A stretch of 64,000 nt of DNA from Pseudomonadaceae bacterium. Lineage in GTDB: Bacteria > Pseudomonadota > Gammaproteobacteria > Pseudomonadales > Pseudomonadaceae. The stretch's first letter is position 1. Each line of letters begins with the position of its first letter. Made by a program: the position numbers and the translations under genes. Below, piece by piece: positions 16,275 through 26,666 of the stretch. Below the pieces are notes generated by a model. That model was not told where the DNA came from and ran no database searches. It worked only from the letters and a program-made list of their open reading frames with translations. Location of the stretch: contig JAUVZY010000006.1 of the NCBI GenBank assembly GCA_030602315.1, positions 55,961 through 119,960 of the forward strand. The letters are read 5' to 3'.

Positions 16275-18794
16275 ATGGCGCTGGATGAGTACAACCGCAA
16301 GCGGGACTTCTCGGCCACGCCCGAACCTTCGGGCGAGAGCCGTCCGGCGCGTTCAGCGCGCGTAGCCGGCGCGCTCGGATTCTGCGTGCAGAAGCACGAC
16401 GCCACGCGACTGCATTACGACTTTCGCCTCGAGCTTGGCGGCACCCTCAAGAGCTGGGCGATTCCCAAGGGGCCGTCGCTCGACCCCAGCGTGCGCCGTC
16501 TGGCGGTGCAGGTGGAAGACCACCCGCTGGACTACGCCAGCTTCGAGGGGCGCATCCCCGAGGGGCATTACGGCGCCGGCGAGGTGATCGTCTGGGATCG
16601 CGGCGTGTGGATTCCCCACGGCGACGCCGAGGAAGGGCTGCGCAAGGGCAAGCTCAAGTTCACCCTCGAAGGCGACAAGCTGCAGGGCGACTGGAACCTG
16701 GTGCGTACCGGCATCCAGGGGCGCCAGGCGCAGTGGTTCCTGATCAAGTCGAACGATGGCGCCGCGCGCCGCGAGCAAGACTACGCCATCGTCCGCGAAG
16801 AGCCGCACAGTGTGCTCAGCGAGCGCACGCTGATCCCGCGCAAACGCGGTGCAGCGAAGGCCGACGCGGCCGAGCCGCCGACAAGCCACAGCCCCGGCAG
16901 ACCGGCGGCATTGCCCGGCGCGGTGCGCGCGCCGCTGCCGCTGGCTTTCAAGCCACAGCTGGCGACCCTGGTGGACGCCGCGCCGGCCGGGGACTGGCGC
17001 TACGAGATCAAGTTCGACGGCTACCGCCTGCTGGCGCGCCTCGAGGACGGCCGGGTGCAGCTGTTCACCCGCAACGGCCACGACTGGACCGCGCGCATGC
17101 CCGAGCAGGCCGCGGCCCTGGCGGCGCTCAAACTGAAATCCGCCTGGCTCGACGGCGAGGTGGTGGTGCTCGACGACAGCGGCAAGCCGGATTTCCAGGC
17201 GCTGCAAAATGCCTTCGATGCCGGTCGCAGCGGCAACATCCTCTACTACCTGTTCGATGTGCCATACCTCGATGGCCATGACCTGCAGGCGGTGGCCGTG
17301 GAGCAACGCCGCGCGGCGCTCAAGGCACTGCTCGACAGCAACCAGAGCCCCTTGCTGCGCTACTCCGAAGACTTCGACGAAGCGCCCGAAGCCCTGCTCG
17401 ACAGCGCCTGCCGGCTGCAGCTCGAAGGGCTGATCGCCAAGCGCGCCGGCAGCCGCTACGAAGGCCGGCGCAGCAACAGCTGGGTCAAGATCAAGTGCAA
17501 GAACCGCCAGGAGTTCGTCATCGTCGGCTACACCGAGCCCAAGGGCAGCCGCAGCGGCTTCGGCGCGCTGCTGCTCGGTCTGCACGATGCCGAGGGCCGC
17601 TTGCGCTATGCCGGCAAGGTTGGCAGCGGCTTCAGCCAGGCGAGCCTCGCGGCGCTGCATGCTCGGCTGACGGCGCTGGAAACCGGCCAACCGGCAGTGG
17701 AGAACCCGCCCACCGGCGCCGAGGCGCGCGGCGCGCACTGGCTCGAGCCGAGGCTGATGGCCGAAGTGGCCTTCGCCGAAATCACCCGCCAGGGCGTGGT
17801 GCGCCACGCGGTGTTCCACGGCCTGCGCGAGGACAAGCCGGCCCAGGCGATCACCCGTGAGCTGGCGCATCCGGCGCCCAGGCCCGAGCAGGCCGAACAG
17901 GCGCTGGCCAGTGTGAAGATCAGCCACCCGGAGCGGGTCATCGACCGCCACAGCGGCGCCACCAAGCTGGATCTGGCGCGCTATTACGCGCGCACCGCGC
18001 CGTGGCTGTTGCCCCAGCTGCGCGCCCGGCCGCTGGCACTGGTGCGCGCCCCGGAAGGCATCGGTGGCGAGCTGTTCTTCCAGAAGCACGCCGAGAAACT
18101 CGGCATCCCGCACATCAACCAGCTCGATCAGGCGCTCTACCCGCGGCATGCACCGCTGATGACCATCGAAACCGCCGAGGCGCTGGTCGGCGCGGCGCAG
18201 ATGGGCACCATCGAACTGCATACCTGGAATGGCGTGGCGCCCGATCTCGAGCGGCCCGACCGTTTCGTCCTCGACCTGGACCCCGACCCGGCGCTGCCCT
18301 GGCGACGGATGATCGAGGCGACCCAGCTGACCTTGACCCTGCTCGACGAGCTGGGCCTGGAAACCTACCTCAAGACCAGCGGCGGCAAGGGCCTGCACAT
18401 CCTCGTGCCGCTGCGCCCCGAGCGCGACTGGGACGAGGTCAAGGCCTTCAGCAAGGCCATCGCCGTGCACATGGCGCGGCTGATTCCGCAGCATTTTTCC
18501 GCCGTCAGCGGGCCGAAGAACCGCATCGGCAAGATCTTCATCGACTACCTGCGCAACGGCCAGGGGGCCAGCACGGTGTCGGCCTACTCGGCGCGGGCGC
18601 GGCCCAACCTGCCGGTGTCGGTGCCGATCTTCCGCGATGAGCTGGACGAACTGCGCGGCGCCAACCTGTGGACCATCAGCAACCTGCACGAGCGCCTCGG
18701 CGAGCTGGGCGACGAAGATCCCTGGGAGGGGATCTTCGAGTGCCGCCAGAGCATCACCGACGAGATGCGCGCCCGCCTCGGGCTGCGCGACTGA
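16275..18794 (+). CDS. ligD: ATP-dependent DNA ligase D (phosphoesterase-ligase-polymerase)
   Basis: 839 residues, essentially the length of P. aeruginosa LigD, for repair of double-strand breaks by bacterial end joining with Ku. Three domains in order: 3'-phosphoesterase (residues ~35-170; H41, H47, D49 and R51 within QKHDATRLHYDFRLE), ATP-dependent ligase (~215-520; YEIKFDGYR with the adenylated Lys246), and primase-type polymerase (~545-839; LDLDPDP metal-binding Asps near 664, SGGKGLHILVPL, and FIDYLRNGQGASTVSAYS). AGGGG lies ~10 bases before ATG. No ku gene occurs in this window. A possible AlgU-like site (GAACAC-N17-TCCAA) is at 16221-16248. Confidence 0.96.
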   Translation: MALDEYNRKRDFSATPEPSGESRPARSARVAGALGFCVQKHDATRLHYDFRLELGGTLKSWAIPKGPSLDPSVRRLAVQVEDHPLDYASFEGRIPEGHYGAGEVIVWDRGVWIPHGDAEEGLRKGKLKFTLEGDKLQGDWNLVRTGIQGRQAQWFLIKSNDGAARREQDYAIVREEPHSVLSERTLIPRKRGAAKADAAEPPTSHSPGRPAALPGAVRAPLPLAFKPQLATLVDAAPAGDWRYEIKFDGYRLLARLEDGRVQLFTRNGHDWTARMPEQAAALAALKLKSAWLDGEVVVLDDSGKPDFQALQNAFDAGRSGNILYYLFDVPYLDGHDLQAVAVEQRRAALKALLDSNQSPLLRYSEDFDEAPEALLDSACRLQLEGLIAKRAGSRYEGRRSNSWVKIKCKNRQEFVIVGYTEPKGSRSGFGALLLGLHDAEGRLRYAGKVGSGFSQASLAALHARLTALETGQPAVENPPTGAEARGAHWLEPRLMAEVAFAEITRQGVVRHAVFHGLREDKPAQAITRELAHPAPRPEQAEQALASVKISHPERVIDRHSGATKLDLARYYARTAPWLLPQLRARPLALVRAPEGIGGELFFQKHAEKLGIPHINQLDQALYPRHAPLMTIETAEALVGAAQMGTIELHTWNGVAPDLERPDRFVLDLDPDPALPWRRMIEATQLTLTLLDELGLETYLKTSGGKGLHILVPLRPERDWDEVKAFSKAIAVHMARLIPQHFSAVSGPKNRIGKIFIDYLRNGQGASTVSAYSARARPNLPVSVPIFRDELDELRGANLWTISNLHERLGELGDEDPWEGIFECRQSITDEMRARLGLRD

Positions 18795-18846
18795 GCCAGA
18801 CGAACCGCCGCATCGGCACCGCCGGCAGGTGGCCCGCGGGCGTGAC

Positions 18847-21261
18847 TCAGCCGCGGCTGTGCCCGCTGTCCTTGTCGATCCGTAGCAGCCGCAGGCCATT
18901 GGCGACCACCAGCAGGCTCACGCCCATGTCGGCGAACACCGCCATCCAGAGGGTGGCGTGGCCGCTGATGGTGAGCAGCAGGAACACCAGCTTGATGGCG
19001 ACCGCCAGCACGATGTTCTGCTTGAGCACCCGCACGGTGCGCCGCGACAGGCGGATGAAGGCGGGGATGCGGCGCAGGTCGTCGTCCATGATCGCCACAT
19101 CGGCGGTTTCCAGCGCCACATCACTGCCGATCGCGCCCATGGCAAAGCCGATGTCGGCGCGCGCCAGGGCCGGGGCGTCGTTGATCCCGTCGCCGGCCAT
19201 GGCCACGGTGTGCGGGGGCCGGGCCAGTGCGTCGATGGCGGCGAGCTTGTCCTCGGGCAACAGGTTGCCCTGGGCGTCGTCGATGCCCACCTGACGGGCG
19301 ATCGCCTGGACCGTGGCGCTGTTGTCGCCGCTGAGCATCAGGGTACGCACGCCGAGCGCATGCAGATCGGCGATCGCCGCCTGGCTGCTGGCCCGCGCGG
19401 TATCGGCCACGGCGAACAGGGCGACGACCTGCGAAGCGGAGGCCAGCAGCACCAGCGACTTGCCGTCGGCCTCCAGTTGCGCCAGCTGCTCGCGCAGCGG
19501 GGCGGTATCCAGGCCCAGTTCATCCAACAGGCGCGGGTTGCCCAGGTGATAGCGCAAGCCGTCGATCACCCCGCGCACGCCCAAGCCCGGCAGCTGTTCG
19601 AACGCGGCCACCGCAAGTTCGGGCAGGCGCCCGGCGTAGTGCGCGGCGATCGCCCGCGACACCGGGTGGGTGGAGCGCTGCGCCAGGCTCGCGGCGACCG
19701 CCTGGAAGAATTCGGGCGTGTCGCCGCGCAGGGCGATGAAATCGGTGAGCGCGGGCTGGCCGTGGGTCAGGGTACCGGTCTTGTCCAGGGCCAGATGGGT
19801 GATCTGCCGGCCCTTTTCCAGAAACGCGCCGCCCTTGATCAGAATGCCCTGGCGCGCCGCCGCGGCCAGGGCGCTGACGATGCTCACCGGGGTGGAAATC
19901 ACCAGCGCACAGGGGCAGGCGACCACCAGCAGCACCAGCGCGCGGTAGATCCAGTCATACCAGGGGGCCTGCCACAACAGCGGCGGCAGCACGGCGATCA
20001 GTAGGGCCAGCCCGACCACCGCCGGGGTGTAGATTCGCGCGAAGCGGTCGACCAGCCGCTGGGTCGGCGCGCGGGCGCTCTGCGCCTGTTCCACGGCGTG
20101 AATGATGCGTGCCAGGGCGCTGTCGGCGGCCAGTGCGCTGACCTGTACCTCGAGCAGGCCACTGCGGTTGACTGTCCCGGCGTAGACGCCGTCGCCGACG
20201 CGCTTTTCCACCGGCAGGCTTTCGCCGGTGATGGCGGCCTGATCCACCGTGGAATAGCCGTCGCGCACCACGCCGTCGAGGGCGATGCGTTCGCCCGGCC
20301 GGACCCGCACGATGCTGCCGATGGCCACTTCGGCGGCCGGTTGCGCCCGCCAGCGCCCGTCGCTCTGGCGCACGGTGGCCTGCTCGGGAGTCATCGCCAT
20401 CAGCGTGCGGATGGCGTGCCGGGCGCGGTCGAGCGAGCGCGCCTCGATCAGCTCGGCCAGGGCGAACAGCACCATCACCATGGCCGCTTCCGGCCATTCG
20501 CCGATCACCAGCGCGCCGGTGACGGCGATGCTCATCAGCGCGTTGATGTTGAGGTTGCGGTTTTTCAGGGCGATCCAGCCCTTGCGGTAGACGCCCAGGC
20601 CACTCAGGGCCACGGCCGCCAGCGCCAGGGCGGCGATCAGCACCTGCGGCGCACCCTGGCCCAGATGCAGCACCTCGGCGAGCAGCGCCAGGCCGCCGGC
20701 CAGCACCAGGCGCGCCTGGGCGCCGCGCTTGGCCGTTGCACTGGCCGGTTGCGGACGCTCGGTCAGCGAGGGGGTGAAGCCCAGCTCACGGATCGCCGCC
20801 AGCGCGCTGTCCAGGCCCCGGGCGGTGTGGCCGAGAATCAGGGTGCGCTGCAGCGTGGCAAATTGCAGGTCGACCACCCCGGGCAGCGACTCCAGGCGCT
20901 GGCGCAACAGGGTTTCCTCGGTCGGGCAGCACAGCTGGGCGATGTGGATGCGGGTGTGCTGAATGTCGTCGACCGGCCGGGCGGTCATGCCCAGACCGGC
21001 GATCAGCCCCGTCAGGCGCTCTTCCGACAAGCCCCGGTGACGCACGCTCAGGCGCCGTTGCAGCAGGTCGAAATGCAGCTCGTGCACTTCCTCCAGTGCC
21101 TCGAGCTTGCCGCGGATCAGCGCCTCTTCGGTGGGGCAGTCCATCTGGTCGATGCGCACGCGCAGCCATTCGAGGCCCGGCGCGGCGGGGGAAGGCTGCC
21201 CGCAGCCGGCCTGAGCAGCGTCCGGGCTGGCATCCGGCTTTCCAGCACAACACTTGTTCAT
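18847..21261 (-). CDS. Heavy-metal translocating P1B-type ATPase (Zn/Cd/Pb exporter)
   Basis: 804 residues from ATG 21261 (GGGAG eight bases upstream). It pumps soft divalent metals across the inner membrane. N-terminus MNKCCAG is Cys-rich, followed by two degenerate heavy-metal-associated domains whose usual CxxC is replaced by DCPTEE and CCPTEE. The membrane part holds the CPC motif [11 protein letters not shown] typical of Zn/Cd/Pb pumps. The phosphorylation site is DKTGTLTHG, the hinge [11 protein letters not shown], with TGES in the actuator domain. The C-terminal helix pair [12 protein letters not shown] supports the ZntA/CadA subgroup. No metalloregulator gene is adjacent. Metal specificity cannot be fixed by eye. 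Confidence 0.93.
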   Translation of the reverse strand: MNKCCAGKPDASPDAAQAGCGQPSPAAPGLEWLRVRIDQMDCPTEEALIRGKLEALEEVHELHFDLLQRRLSVRHRGLSEERLTGLIAGLGMTARPVDDIQHTRIHIAQLCCPTEETLLRQRLESLPGVVDLQFATLQRTLILGHTARGLDSALAAIRELGFTPSLTERPQPASATAKRGAQARLVLAGGLALLAEVLHLGQGAPQVLIAALALAAVALSGLGVYRKGWIALKNRNLNINALMSIAVTGALVIGEWPEAAMVMVLFALAELIEARSLDRARHAIRTLMAMTPEQATVRQSDGRWRAQPAAEVAIGSIVRVRPGERIALDGVVRDGYSTVDQAAITGESLPVEKRVGDGVYAGTVNRSGLLEVQVSALAADSALARIIHAVEQAQSARAPTQRLVDRFARIYTPAVVGLALLIAVLPPLLWQAPWYDWIYRALVLLVVACPCALVISTPVSIVSALAAAARQGILIKGGAFLEKGRQITHLALDKTGTLTHGQPALTDFIALRGDTPEFFQAVAASLAQRSTHPVSRAIAAHYAGRLPELAVAAFEQLPGLGVRGVIDGLRYHLGNPRLLDELGLDTAPLREQLAQLEADGKSLVLLASASQVVALFAVADTARASSQAAIADLHALGVRTLMLSGDNSATVQAIARQVGIDDAQGNLLPEDKLAAIDALARPPHTVAMAGDGINDAPALARADIGFAMGAIGSDVALETADVAIMDDDLRRIPAFIRLSRRTVRVLKQNIVLAVAIKLVFLLLTISGHATLWMAVFADMGVSLLVVANGLRLLRIDKDSGHSRG

Positions 21262-21408
21262 GACGGTCACTCCCGGTTTGGCGTAGTGAACAACGCCGGT
21301 GCGGGGGGTGGTCAAGAGGGGCGTGCGGCGATCGAAGGCCAGCCGATCAAATTGTCGAGGCCACCACAGCCGCCGGCCGTAGCGTGCCGGCCGGTGCCTG
21401 GGGCGGAG

Positions 21409-22263
21409 TCAGCGCACCACCAGCAACGGGCTGCAAGAGGTGCGCAGCAGACTGTTGGTGGTACTGCCGATGAACCACTCGCGCAGGCGCGACTGCCCGT
21501 AGGCGCCCATCACCAGCAGGTCGATGGCGTGTTCGGCCTGGTAGGCGTGCAGGGTTGGCGCCACGTCGCCAGCCAGCACGGCGGTTTGCACCTGAAAGCC
21601 GGCCGCGCGCAGGCGCGTGGCGGCCTGTTCCAGGGGTTCGCGGCTGGCGGCGATATCCGGCCCCACCATTACCAGATGCAGCGGCAGGCCCTTCAGCAAA
21701 GGGCTTGCGGCGAGTCTTTCCACGCAGTTGGCGGCATTGGCACTGCCGTCGAAGGCGAGCATCGTGCTGCGCGGGGCACTGAAGGTTGCCGGGGTGACCA
21801 GCACTGGCCGGTGAAGCGCACGGACTGCGCCTTCCAGATGGCTTCCGAGCAGTTGGCCGGGATCGTGGCGGCTGCCGTCACCGCGCTTGCCGATCACCAG
21901 CAGGCGGATCTCGGACTCCAGCTCGCGCAGCGTCTCGACCAGGCTGCCGTGCCGTTGGCGGACCGTCGGGGCGTCGACGCCGGCGGCATTGGCGCGGCTT
22001 CTGGCGGCCTCGAGCATCGACTGGCCCTGTTCGCGTGCCAGCCGGGCGCGCTGCTCGTCGAGGCTCGCCAGCTCCTGCAACAGCTGCTCACGGCTGCCCA
22101 GGCCGATGCTGCCGCTCAGGTCGCCGGGTTTGGGGTAATCCTCGCGATCCAGCACATGCAGCAGGGTCAGCGGCGCGTCCAGGCGCTGCGCCGCCCAGGT
22201 GGCGTAGTCGCACACGGCGGGCGCCGAGGGGGAGCCGTCGATACAGGCCATTACAGGGGACAT
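21409..22263 (-). CDS. Tandem universal stress protein (UspA family)
   Basis: 284 residues comprising two Usp domains. The first begins [18 protein letters not shown]; the second begins [15 protein letters not shown]. The second ends with [26 protein letters not shown], the ATP-binding G-x2-G-x9-G-S/T type signature; the first has a weaker [19 protein letters not shown] version. The ATG at 22263 has AGGAGG five bases upstream; an in-frame GTG at 22269 overlaps that ribosome site and is less likely. It is 14 bases downstream of the SulP gene, so co-transcribed. Usp proteins act in the cytoplasm during starvation, oxygen limitation and other stress. Confidence 0.92.
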   Translation of the reverse strand: MSPVMACIDGSPSAPAVCDYATWAAQRLDAPLTLLHVLDREDYPKPGDLSGSIGLGSREQLLQELASLDEQRARLAREQGQSMLEAARSRANAAGVDAPTVRQRHGSLVETLRELESEIRLLVIGKRGDGSRHDPGQLLGSHLEGAVRALHRPVLVTPATFSAPRSTMLAFDGSANAANCVERLAASPLLKGLPLHLVMVGPDIAASREPLEQAATRLRAAGFQVQTAVLAGDVAPTLHAYQAEHAIDLLVMGAYGQSRLREWFIGSTTNSLLRTSCSPLLVVR

Positions 22264-22277
22264 GCGCACCTCCTTGT

Positions 22278-23765
22278 TCAGTGGCTCATCAGTTTGTCGA
22301 TGGCCTCCGGTTTGTCATGCACGCCAAAGCGGTCAACGATGGTCGCGCTGGCCTCGTTCAGACCAAGCACTTCGACATCAGTGCCTTCACGGCGGAACTT
22401 GAGCACCACCTTGTCCAGCGCAGCGACCGCGGTGACATCCCAGAAATGCGCGCGCGACAGATCGATGGTCACCTTTTCCAGCACCTCGCGATAATCGAAG
22501 GCGGCGCTGAACTTGTCGGCCGAGGCGAAGAACACCTGACCGGTGACCTGGTAGCGGCGCTGACCGTGCGCCGCGTCCAGCGTGGAGCCGACGTGCAGGT
22601 AATGGCCGATCTTGTTGGCGAAGAACATCGCCGCCAGCAGCACCCCCACCAGCACGCCGTAGGCCAGGTTGTGGGTGAGCACCACGACCAGCACCGTGGC
22701 CACCATTACCACGTTGGTGGAGAGCGGATAGCGCCGGAGGTTGCGAACCGACTCCCAGCTGAAGGTGCCGATCGACACCATGATCATCACCGCCACCAGC
22801 GCGGCCATCGGAATCTGGCTGACCCAGTCGGCGAGAAATACCACCAGCACCAGCAGCACGCTGCCGGCGATGAAGGTGGACAGGCGCCCGCGACCGCCGG
22901 ATTTCACGTTGATCACCGACTGGCCGATCATCGCGCAACCGGCCATCCCGCCCAGCAGGCCGGCGCCGATGTTGGCGATGCCCTGGCCTTTGCACTCGCG
23001 GTTCTTGTCGCTCGGGGTATCGGTCAGCTCGTCGACGATGGTGGCGGTCATCAGCGATTCCAGCAGTCCCACCGCGGCCAGCGCGGCCGAATAGGGGAAG
23101 ATGATCGCCAGGGTTTCAAGATTCAGCGGCACTTCTGGCCAGAGGAAGACCGGCAGGGTATCGGGCAGCTCGCCCATATCGCCGACGGTGCGGATATCCA
23201 GGCCGACGAGCATCGAAACCGCGGTCAGCAAAACGATGCACACCAGGGGCGAGGGGATCAGCTTGCCGACCTTCGGCAGGTAGGGGAACAGGTAGATGAT
23301 GCCCAAGCCCGCGGCGGTCATGGCGTAGACATGCCAGGTGACGCCCGTCAGCTCCGGCAGCTGGGCCATGAAAATGAGGATCGCCAAGGCATTGACGAAG
23401 CCTGTGACCACCGAGCGCGACACGAAGCGCATCAAGGACCCCAGGCGCAGAAAGCCGGCGATGATCTGCAGGACGCCACAGAGCAGGGTGGCCGCCAGCA
23501 GGTACTGCAGGCCGTGTTCGCGCACCAGGGTCACCATCAGCAGTGCCATCGCGCCGGTGGCAGCAGAGATCATCCCCGGGCGGCCGCCGACGAAGGCGAT
23601 CACCACGGCGATACAGAAGGAGGCATACAAGCCCACCTTGGGATCGACCCCGGCGATGATCGAGAAGGCGATGGCTTCGGGTATCAGCGCGAGCGCCACC
23701 ACGAGGCCGGAGAGTACGTCGCCGCGCACGTTGGAAAACCATTCCTGTTTGAGTCGATCAAGCAT
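22278..23765 (-). CDS. SulP family anion transporter with STAS domain
   Basis: About 495 residues from ATG 23765 ([16 protein letters not shown]...), which gives the start familiar from pseudomonad relatives; an in-frame ATG at 23780 adds five residues and cannot be excluded because both sites have poor ribosome binding sequences. Ten or more transmembrane segments begin with [20 protein letters not shown] and include [21 protein letters not shown]-terminal STAS domain covers roughly residues 400-495 ([20 protein letters not shown]). SulP proteins move sulfate, bicarbonate or other anions; the substrate is not evident. Pairing with a Usp gene is seen in other bacteria and may mean stress-linked bicarbonate or sulfate uptake. 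Confidence 0.88.
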   Translation of the reverse strand: MLDRLKQEWFSNVRGDVLSGLVVALALIPEAIAFSIIAGVDPKVGLYASFCIAVVIAFVGGRPGMISAATGAMALLMVTLVREHGLQYLLAATLLCGVLQIIAGFLRLGSLMRFVSRSVVTGFVNALAILIFMAQLPELTGVTWHVYAMTAAGLGIIYLFPYLPKVGKLIPSPLVCIVLLTAVSMLVGLDIRTVGDMGELPDTLPVFLWPEVPLNLETLAIIFPYSAALAAVGLLESLMTATIVDELTDTPSDKNRECKGQGIANIGAGLLGGMAGCAMIGQSVINVKSGGRGRLSTFIAGSVLLVLVVFLADWVSQIPMAALVAVMIMVSIGTFSWESVRNLRRYPLSTNVVMVATVLVVVLTHNLAYGVLVGVLLAAMFFANKIGHYLHVGSTLDAAHGQRRYQVTGQVFFASADKFSAAFDYREVLEKVTIDLSRAHFWDVTAVAALDKVVLKFRREGTDVEVLGLNEASATIVDRFGVHDKPEAIDKLMSH

Positions 23766-23894
23766 GCAAAAAAATCCCATGGCAATGGATCTGCCAAACC
23801 CACCGGCGAGAGCTGCGGGTCGAAGATCCTTTCTAGCGATGTGTTGGCAAGGCGAAGGCAAGTGCCGCAGCGCAAGGCGCACGGGCACGCGGGA

Positions 23895-23913
23895 GTGACG
23901 ACGCCGTCGTCAC
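23895..23913. repeat. Perfect 8-bp inverted repeat upstream of the SulP gene
   Basis: GTGACGAC (23895-23902), GCC, GTCGTCAC (23906-23913), about 130 bases upstream of sulP. It could be an operator for a dimeric regulator or a small hairpin in the leader. The rest of the 284-base gap before the TolC gene shows no gene. Confidence 0.4.
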
Positions 23914-24049
23914 GAGGAGGGGCTTAGAACTATGGCGGCGTGGGCAGCCAGGTCAGCGGTGCGGTCATCGGTTCGCTTGATTGGGTGGTACAGCGGGGGC
24001 GCGATGGTACTACAGCGTGGCGGGATTGGCAGTGCGCCCGGCCGGTTGC

Positions 24050-25504
24050 TCAGCGCAGGCGCTCAAGGTTCAACTCGCCCTGGGTGTTCACCTCTGGCGG
24101 CAGGAAGTCGCGGTCGGGGTCGTAGTCGGGCTTGAGCCAGGCGGAAAGTTCGTCCAGATCCGCCGGGCTCAGCACCCCGGCGGCCTGTTTCAGGCGCAGC
24201 TGGTCGAGCACGTAGTCGTAGCGGGCGTCGTTGTACTGGCGTACCGCGCCGTAGAGCTGGCGCTGGGCATCGAGCACGTCGAGGATGTCTCGGCTGCCGA
24301 TCTCGTAGCCCACCTCGGTGGCTTCCAGCGCCGACTGGCTGGACAGCACCGCCTGCTTGCGCGCCTCGATGCGGCGCACGTTGGTGACCACCGCCAGGTG
24401 GTGGTTGCGGGTGGCCTGGATCACTGCGCGGCGCAGGGCCTCGCGTTGCTGCTCGGCCTGATCGAGCCGGTGGTAGGACTCGCGCACCTGGGCGCTGGTC
24501 AGCCCGCCGCTGTAGAGCGGGATGTTGAGCTGCACGCCGATGCTCTGGCGCTCCACGTCGCCGGCGTAGCGCGGCATCTGCGGCAGCTGGCCGGTGAGCG
24601 GGCTGTTGGCAAAGCCCAGCGCGTCGTTGTCGCCGCGCTGGTAGCGGGCGACTAGATCGACGCTCGGCGCATGGCCGGCCTTGCGCTGGCGCAGGCTGTG
24701 CTCGGCGCCGGCGATCGCCTCGGCGCTGGCCTTGAGGCTCAGGTTGCCGGCCAGCGCTGTCTCGACCCAGGCCTGGGCTTCGATGGGCTCGGGCAGGCGC
24801 ACCGGCAGGTCATGGCGGATACCCTCGATGAAGCGGTAATCGCGGTGGGTCAGCGCCTGCAGCGCTTCGAAGGCATTGGCGCGGGCCTGCTCGGCCTGCA
24901 GCACCCCGGCCTGGGCGATGTCGCGGCTGGCCTGGGCCTCCAGCAGCTCGGTGAGGTTGGACAGGCCCACGTCGAAGCGCTCCTTGGCCTCCTCGTAGTG
25001 CCGGCGCAACGCCGCTTCCTCGGCCTTGGCGGCGGCCAGCAGGTCTTCGGCGCGCAGCACGCTGAAGTAGGCCTCGGCGCTTTGCAGCAGCAGCTCCTGT
25101 TCGACCGCCGCCAGCTGCAGGGCGCCCTGGCGATCGGCCGCCTGCGCCGCGCGCAGGGCGAACCAGCGATCCACGCGCAGCAGCGCCTGGCTCAGGCTCA
25201 GCTGGTAGAGCTGGCCGGCGCGCTCGAGTGTCAGCGCCGGCTGCTCGAGCTCGGTGCGCGTGTCGGCCAGCTCGGCCCCGGCGCTCAGCTGCGGCAGCAG
25301 CCCGGCGCGCGCCTGCGGCACGCCTTCGGCCAGCGCGCGGTATTGCGCACGGGCGGCGGCCAGGTCGGCGTTGTTGCGCAGCGCCTGCTGATAGACGCCG
25401 ATCAGGTTGGTATCCAGCGCCGGCGGCGCGGTGGTCTGGGCGCAGACGGGCAGGGCGGTCAGCGCGAGCAGCAGGGCCAGCGGGCGTACCGGACGGCGGA
25501 TCAA
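24050..25504 (-). CDS. TolC-family outer-membrane efflux protein
   Basis: 484 residues with a signal peptide (LALLLALTALPVCA, probable cleavage before QTT) and two long helical repeat halves typical of TolC (residues ~35-240 and ~250-455), e.g. YQQALRNNADLAAARAQY and ATEVGYEIGSRDILDVLDAQ. It forms the outer-membrane channel for an exporter. There is no ATG or GTG before the signal peptide after an in-frame TAG; the only credible start is TTG 25504, with AGGA eight bases upstream. It lies 48 bases after the ABC permease gene and should be its partner, so hlyD-rbbA-permease-tolC form a full envelope-spanning exporter. Confidence 0.92.
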   Translation of the reverse strand: MIRRPVRPLALLLALTALPVCAQTTAPPALDTNLIGVYQQALRNNADLAAARAQYRALAEGVPQARAGLLPQLSAGAELADTRTELEQPALTLERAGQLYQLSLSQALLRVDRWFALRAAQAADRQGALQLAAVEQELLLQSAEAYFSVLRAEDLLAAAKAEEAALRRHYEEAKERFDVGLSNLTELLEAQASRDIAQAGVLQAEQARANAFEALQALTHRDYRFIEGIRHDLPVRLPEPIEAQAWVETALAGNLSLKASAEAIAGAEHSLRQRKAGHAPSVDLVARYQRGDNDALGFANSPLTGQLPQMPRYAGDVERQSIGVQLNIPLYSGGLTSAQVRESYHRLDQAEQQREALRRAVIQATRNHHLAVVTNVRRIEARKQAVLSSQSALEATEVGYEIGSRDILDVLDAQRQLYGAVRQYNDARYDYVLDQLRLKQAAGVLSPADLDELSAWLKPDYDPDRDFLPPEVNTQGELNLERLR

Positions 25505-25552
25505 GGGTGTCTTCCTTGTGGTGGGAGGCGAGTGAACAGCATAGCGGCGATC

Positions 25553-26665
25553 CTACTGCAGCGAGCGGCGCAGGCGCGCCAGGGCAGCGGCGAAAAACAG
25601 CATGCCGATCAGCGCCAGGCCGAGCAATTGCGGCCAGATGATGGATAGTCCGGCGCCGCGAAACAGCACGCTTTGCGCCAGTTCGACGAACCAGGTGGTC
25701 GGCGCGCCGAGCATCAGGTACTGCACCAGCTGCGGCATGCTTTCGCGCGGAGTCATGCCGCCGGACAGAATCTGCAGCGGAATCAGCACCAGGATCACCA
25801 GCAGGCCCAGCTGCGGCATGGAGCGCGCCACCGTGCCGAAGAACACCCCCATCGAGGTGGTGGCGAACAGGTGCAGCGCCGCGCCGGCCAGAAACAGCGG
25901 CAGCGAGCCCTGCAGCGGCGCGCCGACCCAGCCGCGCACCACCAGCAGCAGCGACAGCGCGGTGGCCAGCAGCACCACCAGCCCCATCGACCAGACCTTG
26001 GCCAGCATGATTTCCAGCGCGCTGACCGGCATCACCAGCAGGTGCTCGATGGTGCCATGCTCGCGCTCGCGGACCACCGCCGCGCCAGTGAGGATGATCG
26101 CCAGCATGCTGATCTGGTTGAGCAGCTCGTTCACTGCGCCGAACCAGGCGCGTACCAGGTTCGGGTTGTAGGCGACCTGGATCACCGCCTCGATCGGCAC
26201 GGCCTCGGCCGGCGGACGACGCAGAAAGCCGTTCACCTCGCGGGCGATGATCTGCTGGATGTGCCCGGCGCCGGTGAACGCCTGGCTGACCTGGGTGGCA
26301 TCGACGTTGAGCTGGATGGTCGGCTGGCGGCCGGCGAGCAGGTCACGCTGGAAGTTCGGCGGGATGTTCAGGGTGAAGGTAAAAAGCCCGGCATCCATGC
26401 CGCGGTCCATCTCGGCGTGGTCGATGTACTTGGGCGGCTGGAAGTAGGGCAGCTGGAAGGCATCGAGAATGCGCGTGGAAGCCGGCGAGCGGTCCTCGTC
26501 GACCACCGCCAGGCTGGCGCGGTGCGGCGCCTCGGGGATGCCGGTGGCGCCGGCGTAGATGCCCAGGCTGAAGGCGTAGAGGATCAGGATCACCAGCGCC
26601 GGCTCGCGCGCCAGGCTGCGCAGCTCCTTGAGCCCCAGGTGCAGCACGTTGCTCAGTCGGCGCAT
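25553..26665 (-). CDS. ABC-2 type permease (YhhJ-like)
   Basis: 370 residues. One N-terminal transmembrane segment (ALVILILYAFSLGIYAG) is followed by a large periplasmic domain (~residues 45-175) and five further membrane segments, the ABC-2 layout of YhhJ/DrrB-like permeases. VVREREHGTIEHLLVMPVS is the characteristic cytoplasmic coupling segment. ATG 26665 lies one base after the rbbA-like stop with AGGA upstream, so translation is probably coupled. It likely works with the C-terminal permease half of the upstream RbbA-like protein. Confidence 0.92.
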   Translation of the reverse strand: MRRLSNVLHLGLKELRSLAREPALVILILYAFSLGIYAGATGIPEAPHRASLAVVDEDRSPASTRILDAFQLPYFQPPKYIDHAEMDRGMDAGLFTFTLNIPPNFQRDLLAGRQPTIQLNVDATQVSQAFTGAGHIQQIIAREVNGFLRRPPAEAVPIEAVIQVAYNPNLVRAWFGAVNELLNQISMLAIILTGAAVVREREHGTIEHLLVMPVSALEIMLAKVWSMGLVVLLATALSLLLVVRGWVGAPLQGSLPLFLAGAALHLFATTSMGVFFGTVARSMPQLGLLVILVLIPLQILSGGMTPRESMPQLVQYLMLGAPTTWFVELAQSVLFRGAGLSIIWPQLLGLALIGMLFFAAALARLRRSLQ

Positions 26666-26666
26666 T

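Noticed and set aside
21262..21330. MerR-type promoter (TTGACC with ~20-base spacing) before the metal ATPase
   Set aside because: The dyad expected between -35 and -10 is poor and no regulator gene is near; too weak to list as a feature.
20098..22494. 798-codon open frame on the plus strand opposite the P-type ATPase and Usp genes
   Set aside because: Covers two well-supported genes in antisense, with shadow-type composition.
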